A DNA stretch of 64,000 nt from Xanthomarina gelatinilytica (lineage in GTDB: Bacteria; Bacteroidota; Bacteroidia; Flavobacteriales; Flavobacteriaceae). Position 1 is the first letter of the stretch. Every line of letters begins with the position of its first letter. The position numbers were made by a program, and so were the translations under genes. Location of the stretch: positions 1 to 64,000 of the forward strand of contig NZ_ANLA01000002.1 in the NCBI RefSeq assembly GCF_000348685.1, written 5' to 3'. Below are positions 1 through 7,904 of the stretch, in pieces. A model generated the notes under the pieces. That model made no database searches. It saw nothing but the letters and a program-made list of their open reading frames with translations, and had not been told where the DNA came from.

Positions 1-54
1 AATTAGAATTTATAACTGTCCTATTTTTGGGGAAGCCTACAAGTTTTTGCCGAT

Positions 55-459
55 TTGGTCAATGCTGAAAAAAAAGCATTGGTAGTGGTCAATGCAGATG
101 TAACCATTGCATACGACTTAAGTAAAATTGAATATCAAATTGATGAAGCAACCAAAACACTAAACATTACAAGTGTTCCAGAAGAAGAAATAAAGATCAA
201 TCCCGATTTTGAGTATTATGATGTCCAGGCAGATTACCTAAATCCTTTTGAAGTCAAAGACTACAATGCCATTAAAGAAACAGTAACTAAATCTTTAATG
301 AAAAAGGTAAACGCTTCAACCTTTAAATTAAATGCCAAAAACAGATTGATCAGTGAATTGTCAAAATTCTATATCCTTACCAATTCATTGGGTTGGACAC
401 TGCAGTACAATCACAACCCCATTGATTCTTCCAACGGATTTCAAAATCTAGAAGTCTAG
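55..459 (+). CDS. DUF4230 family protein, 3' part
   Basis: This is the C-terminal part of a DUF4230 protein, an envelope-anchored family of unknown function in Bacteroidota. The segments KKALVVVNADVTIAYDLSK and EEEIKINPDFEYYD are the family core. The frame is open back to position 16, where a TAA (13-15) ends it, and there is no ATG: TTG at 55 is only the first usable start codon. Family members normally carry an N-terminal membrane helix and about 70 more residues, which are missing here. Either the 5' part lies in another frame upstream (frameshift, perhaps in the T-run near 42-46) or the gene is truncated. The family call is fairly sure; the start is not. Confidence 0.6.
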   Translation: MVNAEKKALVVVNADVTIAYDLSKIEYQIDEATKTLNITSVPEEEIKINPDFEYYDVQADYLNPFEVKDYNAIKETVTKSLMKKVNASTFKLNAKNRLISELSKFYILTNSLGWTLQYNHNPIDSSNGFQNLEV

Positions 460-512
460 AAAAATTAAATGGCCTTGCCTCAAGAGAGGCTGACTTGCTT
501 TGAGAAAAAGAC

Positions 513-818
513 CTAAAGTTTTTTTTGCAAACTGCTCCAGCCTCCACCATTAACGGCTTCAATACCATGCTTGTTTAAAACAGAAGCTGCACTGGCAGAA
601 CGCATGCCACTGGCACAACAGGCAATAACAGGTTTGTTCATTTTTTTAATGTCTTCAATTTTATCATTAAGCATTTGCAACGGAATATTCCTAGAACCAG
701 GAATTGCGCCTTGGCTAAATTCAGCTTTGGTTCTTACATCTATAATAATGGCTTTTCTAGATTGAAAATCCTTAATTTTATCAGTTTTGTTACCTGTTAA
801 AAAATCCAATAATCCCAT
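513..818 (-). CDS. Single-domain rhodanese-like protein
   Basis: This 101-residue protein is one rhodanese domain with no signal peptide, so it is cytoplasmic. It shows the IIDVRTKAEF motif near residues 25-34, the GSRNIPL segment and the active-site loop ACCASGMRS, whose second Cys-Ala-Ser-Gly stretch is the persulfide-carrying loop. Such proteins move sulfane sulfur. It converges on the DUF4230 gene and lies divergent to the TetR gene, with an operator-like palindrome 44 bases upstream of its start. Sulfur donor and acceptor cannot be told from sequence. Confidence 0.9.
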   Translation of the reverse strand: MGLLDFLTGNKTDKIKDFQSRKAIIIDVRTKAEFSQGAIPGSRNIPLQMLNDKIEDIKKMNKPVIACCASGMRSASAASVLNKHGIEAVNGGGWSSLQKKL

Positions 819-861
819 AATTTATTTTTTTACAAAGTACTTTAATTTATTTCAAAATAAA

Positions 862-877
862 TGTAACAAGAGTTACA
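862..877. promoter_or_regulatory. Operator-like palindrome upstream of the TetR gene
   Basis: TGTAACAAGAGTTACA is a perfect 6-bp inverted repeat with a 4-base spacer, between the divergent rhodanese and TetR genes. Its core TAACAAGNGTTA is the same as that of the palindrome at 1686-1703 on the other side of the TetR gene. I infer a binding site for the TetR protein, allowing autoregulation. Confidence 0.6.
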
Positions 878-998
878 ACTTATTTTTTAAGTATCTTCAG
901 CCTCTATTTTGAAACATCCTTGATCAAAGCTTATATCGCTAAGTTGTCTGAAAGTAGGGTGTTCCATGTGACTGTTAATAGATAATAGATGTAAGCAC

Positions 999-1565
999 AT
1001 GAAAGAGATTACACGTAAAGACGAAATTATTAAAACGGCAGCCAAACTTTTTAAAGAAAAGGGTTATAGCGCTGTAACCATGAGAGATTTGGCAACAGCC
1101 ATGGGAATAAAAGCTGCAAGTTTGTATAACCATATCAGTTCCAAACAGGAAATCCTGAAAGAGATTATTATTTCTTTGGCTGAAGCATTTACGCAAGGCA
1201 TGGAACAAATTAAGATGTCCAATAATACTTGTGTGGAAAAATTAAACAAAATTGTAGAACTGCACGTGTCCATTACGAGCCAAAATACCTTTGGTATGGC
1301 GTCCCTAAATAACGACTGGATGCATCTGGAAGAACAATTGGATTATTATCTTGAATTACGCTTGAATTATGAAGAAAATTTTAGAAGTATTTTAAAATCT
1401 GGCATACAAAATGGCGAAATTTCAAACAAAAACGTTGAGGTTATGTTGTTTTCCATGTTGTCCACATTACGTTCCTTATATATTTGGATCCCGAACAAAG
1501 ATGCTATCAACGTAAAAAAACTTAGTGCCCAATTAAGCAATGTGCTTATTGAAGGTATTCGCTAG
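999..1565 (+). CDS. TetR/AcrR family regulator, probable paa operon repressor
   Basis: This 188-residue protein has a TetR-type helix-turn-helix at residues about 6-52 (DEIIKTAAKLFKEKGY, then TMRDLATAMGI and SLYNHISSK). The C-terminal two thirds is the helical ligand-binding region and carries no recognisable signature. It lies just upstream of the phenylacetate operon in the same direction. PaaR-type TetR repressors that release DNA on binding phenylacetyl-CoA are known from Thermus and other bacteria, so this role is likely. Matching palindromes flank the gene. The ligand is an inference. Confidence 0.85.
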   Translation: MKEITRKDEIIKTAAKLFKEKGYSAVTMRDLATAMGIKAASLYNHISSKQEILKEIIISLAEAFTQGMEQIKMSNNTCVEKLNKIVELHVSITSQNTFGMASLNNDWMHLEEQLDYYLELRLNYEENFRSILKSGIQNGEISNKNVEVMLFSMLSTLRSLYIWIPNKDAINVKKLSAQLSNVLIEGIR

Positions 1566-1568
1566 TAA

Positions 1569-1585
1569 TACAACCTATGGTTGTA
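1569..1585. other. Short hairpin after the TetR gene
   Basis: TACAACC-TAT-GGTTGTA is a perfect 7-bp inverted repeat right after the TetR stop codon. It has no T-tract, so it is not a standard intrinsic terminator. Confidence 0.4.
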
Positions 1586-1670
1586 ATGTTTATTTTCATA
1601 AAAGACCAACCCATTCCTTAACTTAAAACTAAGGGGCGGAAATAGGCAAAAAAGATTCAAATTTATTTTG

Positions 1671-1678
1671 TAAATTTG
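1671..1678 (+). promoter_or_regulatory. Likely paa operon promoter, -7 element
   Basis: TAAATTTG matches the Bacteroidota -7 consensus TAnnTTTG. I see no clear -33 TTTG at the usual spacing. Transcription would start near 1685, exactly where the operator palindrome begins, leaving a leader of about 125 bases before paaE. Confidence 0.5.
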
Positions 1679-1685
1679 TAAACCT

Positions 1686-1703
1686 AACTAACAAGCGTTA
1701 GTT
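1686..1703. promoter_or_regulatory. PaaR-type operator palindrome at the paa promoter
   Basis: AACTAACAAGCGTTAGTT is a perfect 7-bp inverted repeat with a 4-base spacer. Its centre CTAACAAGCGTTAG differs at one defined position from the Thermus PaaR site as I recall it (CNAACGNNCGTTNG). It lies about 8 bases downstream of the -7 element, where a bound repressor would block transcription. Confidence 0.65.
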
Positions 1704-1705
1704 GG

Positions 1706-1742
1706 CTTTCCCTTAAGGAAGATGGCGCAAGGCGTCGGAAAG
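1706..1742. repeat. Inverted repeat in the paaE leader
   Basis: CTTTCC (1706-1711) and GGAAAG (1737-1742) enclose a GC-richer centre. It lies inside the predicted 5' leader of paaE. A loosely similar GGGCTTTCCCCTAAAGG stretch lies at 17646, suggesting a dispersed intergenic repeat. Confidence 0.35.
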
Positions 1743-1811
1743 TGTTTTATTAAACTTAAAAAGATGTCTGTAGCAAGCTAATTTGCGCAGAGTCTTAAGT
1801 CAGACATAATT

Positions 1812-2885
1812 ATGGCAGATTTTTTTAAATTAAAAGTTGCAGACATATATAAGGAAACAAAAGATACAGTTGTTATATCTTTTGAAGTTCCAGACCATTT
1901 AAAAGAAAAATTCAAATTCAAACAAGGTCAACATCTTACACTACGAAAAAACATTAACGGTCAGGACATACGCAGAAACTATTCTCTGTGTACCAGCCCC
2001 TTTGACAACCAATGGAAAGTAGCGGTAAAAACCATTCGTCAAGGTGTTTTTTCAAATTATGCCTTCAATGAATTAAAAAAAGGGGACGAGTTGGAGGTGA
2101 TGCCGCCACATGGAGAGTTTTATGTGGAGTGCGAACCCGAAAGTTCAAAAAATTACATAGCCTTTGCAGCAGGTAGTGGAATAACACCCATGATATCCAT
2201 TATAAAAACACATCTGCATTTGGAACCAAATAGTACATTCAAGCTGTTTTACTTGAATCGCACTGTAAAATCCATTATCTTTAAAGAAGAAATTGAGCAG
2301 CTTAAAAATGAATTTTTCGATCGCTTTCAGGTTTTCTATTTTTTAACCAAAGAGCAACGAGACATCCCGTTTTTAAATGGACGCTTTGATGAGGAAAAAC
2401 TGGCTATATTAACAAAAACCTTCATAGATATTCCAGATACGGCTCATGCGTTTATTTGTGGTCCTCAAAACATGATATTCTTGATTCGCAACGAGCTTGA
2501 AAAAGCAGGACTGTCTAAAGAAAAAATACATTATGAGTTGTTTTTCTCTGGAAGCAGCGAAGAAGAGAATAAACATATAGCTGAAATTTTAGAAGAAAAA
2601 ACAGATGGAACCGAAGTGACCATAATAGATGGAGGAAAAGAATTCCATTTTGTTATGGACGATGATTTCGACAACATATTGGATGGTGCACTTGCTGCTG
2701 GAGCCGATTTGCCTTTTGCCTGTAAAGGTGGCGTTTGCAGTACTTGTAAATGTCAAGTGAAGGAAGGCTCAGTAAAAATGAAAATAAATTATGCGCTAGA
2801 GGAAAAAGAAGTGGCACAGAATTTTGTGTTAAGTTGTCAAGCTGTGCCAACCAGTAAAAAAGTAGTGGTAGATTTTGACGTATAA
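1812..2885 (+). CDS. paaE: Phenylacetyl-CoA epoxidase reductase subunit PaaE
   Basis: PaaE passes electrons from NAD(P)H to the PaaAC oxygenase core. The 357-residue protein has an FAD domain at about 1-105 (RNYS at 55-58), an NAD(P) domain starting near GSGITPM at 121, and a C-terminal plant-type 2Fe-2S ferredoxin domain with Cys304, Cys309, Cys312 and Cys342. The length is normal for PaaE. It is the first gene of the operon here, whereas in E. coli it follows paaD. No Shine-Dalgarno sequence precedes the ATG, as is usual in Flavobacteriia. Confidence 0.95.
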   Translation: MADFFKLKVADIYKETKDTVVISFEVPDHLKEKFKFKQGQHLTLRKNINGQDIRRNYSLCTSPFDNQWKVAVKTIRQGVFSNYAFNELKKGDELEVMPPHGEFYVECEPESSKNYIAFAAGSGITPMISIIKTHLHLEPNSTFKLFYLNRTVKSIIFKEEIEQLKNEFFDRFQVFYFLTKEQRDIPFLNGRFDEEKLAILTKTFIDIPDTAHAFICGPQNMIFLIRNELEKAGLSKEKIHYELFFSGSSEEENKHIAEILEEKTDGTEVTIIDGGKEFHFVMDDDFDNILDGALAAGADLPFACKGGVCSTCKCQVKEGSVKMKINYALEEKEVAQNFVLSCQAVPTSKKVVVDFDV

Positions 2886-2928
2886 ATGAAATTGTAGCTG
2901 TTGATGGAAAGCAGCATAATAGAAAGTT

Positions 2929-2968
2929 CCTGCAAGATTTTCAATCCCGAAGCGTTGGGACTTGTAGG
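2929..2968. repeat. Intergenic hairpin repeat, copy 1
   Basis: CCTGCAAG (2929-2936) pairs with CTTGTAGG (2961-2968), and TCCC (2945-2948) pairs with GGGA (2957-2960). Almost the same element occurs at 9217-9254 in the same operon, sharing the central TCCCGAAGCGTTGGGA. It is a dispersed intergenic repeat able to fold as RNA. Confidence 0.7.
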
Positions 2969-3001
2969 TTTATAATACTAATTTAAAAACAAATCCTAGT
3001 A

Positions 3002-3020
3002 AACTCTTTAAGAAAGAGTT
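3002..3020. other. Hairpin just before paaA
   Basis: AACTCTTT-AAG-AAAGAGTT is a perfect 8-bp inverted repeat ending 12 bases before the paaA ATG. It could shield the paaA 5' end or affect translation. There is no T-tract. Confidence 0.5.
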
Positions 3021-3032
3021 GAGGTGAGTCTT

Positions 3033-3989
3033 ATGGGAGAAGAACAAATAAAGAATTTAGAAGCTCAATTTGAGGCACGTATTGCGCGTGACGAGAAAAT
3101 TGAACCAAAAGATTGGATGCCAGAAAAATATCGTCAAACACATATCAGGCAGATATCCCAGCACGCACATTCTGAAGTGGTTGGAATGCTTCCAGAAGGA
3201 AATTGGATCACCAGAGCACCTTCATTAAGAAGAAAAGTAGCCTTATTGGCTAAAATTCAAGACGAAGCTGGTCATGGTTTGTACCTGTACTCTGCTTGCG
3301 AAACCCTAGGGGTTTCCAGAGACGAACTCTACGAGCAATTACATTCAGGAAAAGCAAAATACTCTTCAATTTTCAATTATCCTACCATCACATGGGCAGA
3401 TATGGGAGCCATTGGTTGGTTGGTAGATGGAGCAGCCATTATCAATCAAGTACCATTGTGCAATACCTCCTATGGTCCATATGCTAGAGCCATGGTTCGT
3501 GTTTGCAAGGAAGAAAGTTTTCACCAACGTCAAGGGTATGAAATCATGCTTAAGTTGGCTAATGGAACACCAGAACAAAAAGCTATGGCACAAGATGCCC
3601 TTAACCGTTGGTGGTGGCCTAGTTTAATGATGTTGGGACCTACTGATGCAGAATCAGTTCATACAGAGCAGTCCATGAAATGGAAATTAAAACGAAAATC
3701 CAATGACGAATTGCGTCAGCAATTTATAGATCAAACGGTTCCTCAAGCAGATATTTTAGGTTTAACCATACCAGATCCAGATTTAAAATGGAATGAAGAA
3801 AAAGGAAGTTATGATTTTGGCGAAATTGATTGGGATGAATTCTGGCAGGTTGTTAAAGGCCATGGACCATGCAATAAAGAACGTATGAAAGCAAGGGTTG
3901 GAGCTTGGGAGCGTGGCGAATGGGTTCGTGATGCAGCCATGGCGTATGCCGAAAAACAACAAAAAAGAAAAGAAAAACAAGTCGTATAA
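3033..3989 (+). CDS. paaA: Phenylacetyl-CoA 1,2-epoxidase catalytic subunit PaaA
   Basis: PaaA is the diiron subunit that converts phenylacetyl-CoA to the ring-1,2-epoxide. The 318-residue protein has the ferritin-like fold with the helix motifs [11 protein letters not shown] and [12 protein letters not shown], whose Glu and His residues are the expected iron ligands. I chose ATG 3033 ([10 protein letters not shown]) over an in-frame GTG at 3024, because known homologues start with this short sequence. The next genes encode the other epoxidase subunits. Confidence 0.95.
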   Translation: MGEEQIKNLEAQFEARIARDEKIEPKDWMPEKYRQTHIRQISQHAHSEVVGMLPEGNWITRAPSLRRKVALLAKIQDEAGHGLYLYSACETLGVSRDELYEQLHSGKAKYSSIFNYPTITWADMGAIGWLVDGAAIINQVPLCNTSYGPYARAMVRVCKEESFHQRQGYEIMLKLANGTPEQKAMAQDALNRWWWPSLMMLGPTDAESVHTEQSMKWKLKRKSNDELRQQFIDQTVPQADILGLTIPDPDLKWNEEKGSYDFGEIDWDEFWQVVKGHGPCNKERMKARVGAWERGEWVRDAAMAYAEKQQKRKEKQVV

Positions 3990-4026
3990 TAATTTATGAT
4001 TGAAGATTATCGATTTGAGATTTTAA

Positions 4027-4068
4027 AATCAACAATCAACAGTCAACAATCAGCAATCAACAATAATC
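4027..4068. repeat. Heptamer tandem repeat (AATCAAC) before paaB
   Basis: Five consecutive 7-base units, AATCAAC, AATCAAC, AGTCAAC, AATCAGC and AATCAAC, run from 4027 to 4061. A degenerate unit ends at 4068, right against the paaB ATG at 4069. Two other heptamer arrays in this window sit in the same position relative to a start codon. Confidence 0.75.
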
Positions 4069-4359
4069 ATGTCAACAACAAAAAATTGGCCACTTTGGGA
4101 AGTCTTCGTAAGAAGTAAAAACGGATTAGAACATCGCCATTTTGGAAGTCTACATGCTGCCGATGCTGAAATGGCATTAGAAAACGCAAGGGATGTATAT
4201 ACTAGAAGAAATGAAGGTGTAAGTATTTGGGTTGTAGAGTCCAAACATATTACAGCCTCAAATCCAGAGCATAATGGTGAAATGTTTGAACCAGCTCAAG
4301 ATAAAGTGTATCGTCATCCAACATTTTATGAATTGCCTGATGAGGTAAAATATATGTAA
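4069..4359 (+). CDS. paaB: Phenylacetyl-CoA 1,2-epoxidase subunit PaaB
   Basis: PaaB is the small bridging subunit of the epoxidase complex and has no metal centre. The 96-residue length is normal. WPLWEVFVRSKNGLEHRHFG at the start and the stretch with ENARDVYTRRNEG are typical of the family. It lies between paaA and paaC. Its ATG abuts a heptamer repeat with no recognisable ribosome-binding site. Confidence 0.95.
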   Translation: MSTTKNWPLWEVFVRSKNGLEHRHFGSLHAADAEMALENARDVYTRRNEGVSIWVVESKHITASNPEHNGEMFEPAQDKVYRHPTFYELPDEVKYM

Positions 4360-4360
4360 A

Positions 4361-4380
4361 ATTCCTCAGAAAGCAGGAAT
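4361..4380. other. Short inverted repeat after paaB
   Basis: ATTCCT (4361-4366) and AGGAAT (4375-4380) form a 6-bp inverted repeat at the paaB stop. It is weak and lacks a T-tract. Confidence 0.3.
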
Positions 4381-4459
4381 CTTAAACTTAATGGTTTGTG
4401 TTACATGTGGTATTCCTGTTTTTTTAAAAACTAGGGATAACAAGAATTAAAAATATAAA

Positions 4460-4485
4460 TTGAAGTTTTTCAAGTTAAACTTCAA
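4460..4485. other. Hairpin before paaC
   Basis: TTGAAGTTT and AAACTTCAA form a perfect 9-bp inverted repeat with an 8-base loop, ending 12 bases before the paaC ATG. Three hexamer units TTCAAA, TTCAAG, TTCAAA overlap its end and reach the start codon (4481-4498). Confidence 0.55.
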
Positions 4486-4497
4486 ATTCAAGTTCAA

Positions 4498-5250
4498 ATG
4501 AAAGAAAACTTATATAAATATATCTTGGGTATTGCAGATAATTCCTTAATTCTTGGGCAAAGGTTAGGAGAATTAACTGGTCATGGACCAAGTCTTGAAA
4601 CAGACATAGCTTGCACTAATTTATCATTGGATTTGTTAGGGCAAGTAAGAAGCTACTATCAGTATGCGGCAAAAATATTAGGGAATGGAAAAACTGAAGA
4701 TGATATAGCAATGCTTCGATTGGAACATGAGTATTTAAATGTATTATTGGTGGAACAACCAAATACAGACTTTGCTTATAGTATGGGACGTCAGTTTTTA
4801 TTCGATGTGTATCACTTCCTCTTTTTAAATGAACTTCAAAAAAGTACAGATATTACTTTATCTGCCATTGCCATAAAATCTATAAAAGAAGTAAGCTATC
4901 ACCAACGTTTTTCTTCAGATTGGATAAAACGTTTGGGAGATGGTACAGAAGAAAGCCATCAAAAAATGCAAACAGCTATAGATGATTTATGGACATATAC
5001 AGACGAATTGTTTCGTCAAACAGAAGCAGATATCGCAATGGTTACTGAAGGAGTTGGGGTAGATGTTACTAAACTTAAGGACACATATTATAAAAAAGTA
5101 GCTGAAGTTTTGGAAGAAGCAACCCTAAAAATCCCTGAATCCAAATATTTTCAAAAAGGAGGAAAACACGGAATTCATACAGAACACATGGGTTATTTAT
5201 TGGCAGATCTGCAATATATGCAACGTACCTATCCTAATATGGAATGGTAA
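4498..5250 (+). CDS. paaC: Phenylacetyl-CoA 1,2-epoxidase structural subunit PaaC
   Basis: PaaC is the non-catalytic ferritin-like partner of PaaA and holds the heterotetrameric core together. The 250-residue length fits. RLGELTGHGPSLETDIA near the start and SYHQRFSSDWIKRLGDGTEES are family segments. The C-terminus has the HTEHMGYLLADLQYMQRTYP stretch common to PaaC. It lies between paaB and paaD. Confidence 0.95.
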   Translation: MKENLYKYILGIADNSLILGQRLGELTGHGPSLETDIACTNLSLDLLGQVRSYYQYAAKILGNGKTEDDIAMLRLEHEYLNVLLVEQPNTDFAYSMGRQFLFDVYHFLFLNELQKSTDITLSAIAIKSIKEVSYHQRFSSDWIKRLGDGTEESHQKMQTAIDDLWTYTDELFRQTEADIAMVTEGVGVDVTKLKDTYYKKVAEVLEEATLKIPESKYFQKGGKHGIHTEHMGYLLADLQYMQRTYPNMEW

Positions 5251-5287
5251 GGAATTCATGCACAGACAGAAATCCCTTAAAAAAAAC

Positions 5288-5315
5288 ATCATGCTGAACT
5301 TGTAGAAGCATCTCA
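5288..5315. repeat. Dispersed-repeat remnant before paaD
   Basis: The sequence CATCATGCTGAACTTG followed by an AAGCATCTCATT arm has ATGCT and AGCAT as short pairing arms. It resembles the intergenic repeat TCATGCTGAA...TTCAGCATCTCA common in Flavobacteriia genomes, from memory. Confidence 0.4.
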
Positions 5316-5318
5316 TTA

Positions 5319-5819
5319 ATGGTAACAGAAAAACAACATATCGACCAAATTCTAATTCCAATTCTAGAACAGGTTTCAGATCCTGAAATTCCGGTTCTTT
5401 CAATTATGGATATGGGAGTGGTTCGTTCTGCTGTCATTCAAAACAACGTTGTAAAGGTTCAAATAACACCAACCTATAGTGGCTGTCCAGCTATGGATGT
5501 CATTGGGGACGATATAAAAGTTGCTTTAAAAAAAGCAGGATACCATTCTGAAATTGAATTGATTTTGGCTCCAGCCTGGACAACCGATTGGATTACTCCA
5601 AGAGGTAGAAAAGCTTTGGAAGAATACGGTATTGCAGCTCCTTTAAGTCCAGAGGCTGATAAAGAAGCTCTTTTGGGAAATAAAAAAATAGTGGCATGTC
5701 CACAATGTGGATCTACAAACACAAGATTAGTTAGTCAGTTTGGTTCAACAGCTTGTAAAGCACAGTTTCAATGTGAAGACTGTCAGGAACCTTTTGACTA
5801 TTTTAAATGTTTAAAGTAA
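5319..5819 (+). CDS. paaD: Phenylacetate degradation protein PaaD (MIP18/DUF59 family)
   Basis: PaaD is needed for an active epoxidase and is thought to mature the iron-sulfur or iron sites of the complex. The 166-residue protein has an N-terminal MIP18/DUF59 domain with SDPEIPVLSIMDMGVV at about 20-35. A C-terminal zinc ribbon carries CPQC at about 127 and CEDC near 153. Both parts are expected for PaaD. It follows paaC. Confidence 0.93.
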   Translation: MVTEKQHIDQILIPILEQVSDPEIPVLSIMDMGVVRSAVIQNNVVKVQITPTYSGCPAMDVIGDDIKVALKKAGYHSEIELILAPAWTTDWITPRGRKALEEYGIAAPLSPEADKEALLGNKKIVACPQCGSTNTRLVSQFGSTACKAQFQCEDCQEPFDYFKCLK

Positions 5820-5820
5820 A

Positions 5821-5886
5821 TGTCATTCAGAACGAAGCGAAGAATCTTATTTTGAGATTGCCACGTCCTTCGTCCTTGCAATGACA
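5821..5886. repeat. Long imperfect inverted repeat before paaG
   Basis: TGTCATT (5821-5827) and AATGACA (5880-5886) are the ends of an imperfect hairpin whose inner arms include AATCT and AGATT. The same ends occur at 15064-15096, and one arm occurs at 15454 and 16528. It looks like a degraded REP/MITE-like element. Confidence 0.6.
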
Positions 5887-5899
5887 AATAAAATAAGGT

Positions 5900-6685
5900 A
5901 TGAGCAATAATTCAATACTACTAAAAATTGAAAACAATATAGCGTTCATTACGCTTAACAGACCAGAAGTATTTAATAGTTTCAATCGGGATATGGCTTT
6001 AAGTTTACAAAGCATATTAGATGATTGTGAATCCAATAACACTGTTAGAGCCATTGTTTTAACTGGAAATGGTAAAGCTTTTTGTGCAGGTCAAGATTTA
6101 AAAGAAGTAACATCTCCAGAATTAAACCCAGGATTTAAAAAAATTCTGGAAGAACATTATAATCCCATAATAACTCGAATCAGAAACATTGAAAAACCAA
6201 TCATAGGAGCTATCAATGGTGTGGCAGCAGGAGCTGGAGCAAACATAGCCTTGGCTTGTGATGTGGTTGTTGCTCATGAAAAAGTGAGCTTTATACAAGC
6301 ATTTAGTTTAATAGGACTGATACCGGATAGTGCTGGAACCTTTTTTTTGCCTAGACTCATAGGTTTTCAAAAAGCATCGGCTTTAGCCATGTTGGGAGAT
6401 AAAATCCCTGCAGATGAAGCTGAGCGTTTGAGCATGATTTACAAAGTGATCCCTTTAGAAACTTTCGAAGACGAAGTAAATAAATTGGCTTATAAAATGG
6501 CGAATATGCCAACCAAAGCCTTGGGATTAATCAAAAAAAGTTTAAACCAGTCTCTTACCAATAACCTAGATCAGCAATTGGCTTTAGAATCAAAATATCA
6601 AATAGAGGCAGCAGGAACAGAAGATTATGCCGAAGGTGTCGCAGCTTTTATAGAAAAAAGAAAACCAAATTTTATCGGTAAATAA
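5900..6685 (+). CDS. paaG: Crotonase-family 1,2-epoxyphenylacetyl-CoA isomerase PaaG
   Basis: PaaG isomerises the ring epoxide to oxepin-CoA and is used again in later beta-oxidation. The 261-residue protein has the crotonase oxyanion-hole motifs AFCAGQDL (about 69-76) and NGVAAGAGANIAL. IGLIPDSAGTFFLPRL matches the PaaG type: its Asp sits where hydratases carry a second Glu. That is why I call it PaaG rather than PaaF. It follows paaD and is followed by paaH. Confidence 0.88.
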   Translation: MSNNSILLKIENNIAFITLNRPEVFNSFNRDMALSLQSILDDCESNNTVRAIVLTGNGKAFCAGQDLKEVTSPELNPGFKKILEEHYNPIITRIRNIEKPIIGAINGVAAGAGANIALACDVVVAHEKVSFIQAFSLIGLIPDSAGTFFLPRLIGFQKASALAMLGDKIPADEAERLSMIYKVIPLETFEDEVNKLAYKMANMPTKALGLIKKSLNQSLTNNLDQQLALESKYQIEAAGTEDYAEGVAAFIEKRKPNFIGK

Positions 6686-6728
6686 ATTTATTGTCCAACC
6701 TGCAAGGTTTTTTAAGAAAAGAAAAGAT

Positions 6729-7904
6729 ATGAACATAGGAATAATCGGAAGTGGAACCATGGGAAGTGGCATTGCTCAAGTGGCTGCAACTTCTGGATGC
6801 AAAGTAAAGTTATTCGATACCAACCAAGCAGCTTTGGATAAAGCCAGAGTTGCCTTGGAAAAAATATTGGCAAGATTAGTTGAAAAAGGTAGAATTGTCA
6901 CCTCTGAAAAAGATAGAATCCAAGCAAACATTTCTTATGTAGAAACGTTAAAAGATTTGTCAGATTCCAATCTTACAATAGAAGCCATAGTTGAAAATCT
7001 TGAAATAAAGAAAAACTTGTTTTCAGAACTGGAAAGTTATGTGTCTGATGCTTGTATTATAGCATCAAACACTTCCAGCTTGTCCATAGCGTCCATAGCC
7101 TCTTCATTGCAAAAACCAGAGCGTTGTATTGGAATTCATTTTTTCAATCCTGCGCCATTAATGAAATTGGTGGAGGTGGTTCCTGCTATTCAAACCTCGC
7201 AGGAAGTCCTTGAAACATCAGTGAAAATCATTAAGGATTGGAAAAAAACCGTTGCTGTGGCTAAAGACACACCTGGTTTTATAGTCAACCGGGTGGCCAG
7301 GCCATTTTATGGTGAAGCCTTACGTATTTATGAAGAAGGGATAGCGAGTTTTGAAACTATAGATTCAGCCATGAAAAATATAGGAGGTTTCAGAATGGGA
7401 CCTTTTGAACTTATGGATTTTATTGGAAACGATGTCAATTATACTGTAACTGAAACCGTTTTTACAGCCTTTTATTTCGATCCAAGATATAAACCAGCGT
7501 TCACACAAAAACGCTTTGCAGAAGCTGGATATCTAGGGAGAAAATCAGGTAAAGGCTATTATGATTATGATAAAAACGGACATCTCATTCAGCGTGATTC
7601 TGTCATTCAGCCAGAAAACGAAGAACCTCTTAAACAACTTATATTCAATCGTATTTTGGTCATGCTCATCAACGAAGCAGCCGATGCTTTGTTTTTAAAT
7701 ATCGCATCGGCTGAAGATATTGATAATGCCATGACCAAAGGGGTCAATTACCCAAAAGGACTGTTGGCTTGGGCAGACGAAAAAGGCATGGATTGGTGTG
7801 TTTCAAAAATGGATGAATTATACAATGAATATCATGAAGATAGGTATCGTTGTAGTCCGTTGCTGAGAAAAATGAACAACGAAAATAAAACTTTTTTTAA
7901 ATGA
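6729..7904 (+). CDS. paaH: 3-hydroxyacyl-CoA dehydrogenase PaaH
   Basis: PaaH oxidises 3-hydroxyadipyl-CoA to 3-oxoadipyl-CoA with NAD. The 391-residue protein has the Rossmann motif GSGTMGSG at 7-14, IHFFNPAPLMKLVEVV with the catalytic His, and DTPGFIVNRVARPF at the start of the first C-terminal helical domain. A second, shorter C-terminal domain follows (ILVMLINEAADAL). It is shorter than the roughly 475-residue E. coli PaaH. The stop overlaps the next start by 4 bases. Confidence 0.92.
   Translation: MNIGIIGSGTMGSGIAQVAATSGCKVKLFDTNQAALDKARVALEKILARLVEKGRIVTSEKDRIQANISYVETLKDLSDSNLTIEAIVENLEIKKNLFSELESYVSDACIIASNTSSLSIASIASSLQKPERCIGIHFFNPAPLMKLVEVVPAIQTSQEVLETSVKIIKDWKKTVAVAKDTPGFIVNRVARPFYGEALRIYEEGIASFETIDSAMKNIGGFRMGPFELMDFIGNDVNYTVTETVFTAFYFDPRYKPAFTQKRFAEAGYLGRKSGKGYYDYDKNGHLIQRDSVIQPENEEPLKQLIFNRILVMLINEAADALFLNIASAEDIDNAMTKGVNYPKGLLAWADEKGMDWCVSKMDELYNEYHEDRYRCSPLLRKMNNENKTFFK

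Noticed and set aside
3024-3032. GTG start for paaA with a GAGG before it
   Set aside because: The ATG at 3033 matches the usual PaaA N-terminus, and Shine-Dalgarno sites are not used in this group.
4438-4449. TAACAAGAATTA, close to the operator core, before paaC
   Set aside because: It is not palindromic: the right half lacks GTTA symmetry. It lies inside the operon with no promoter.
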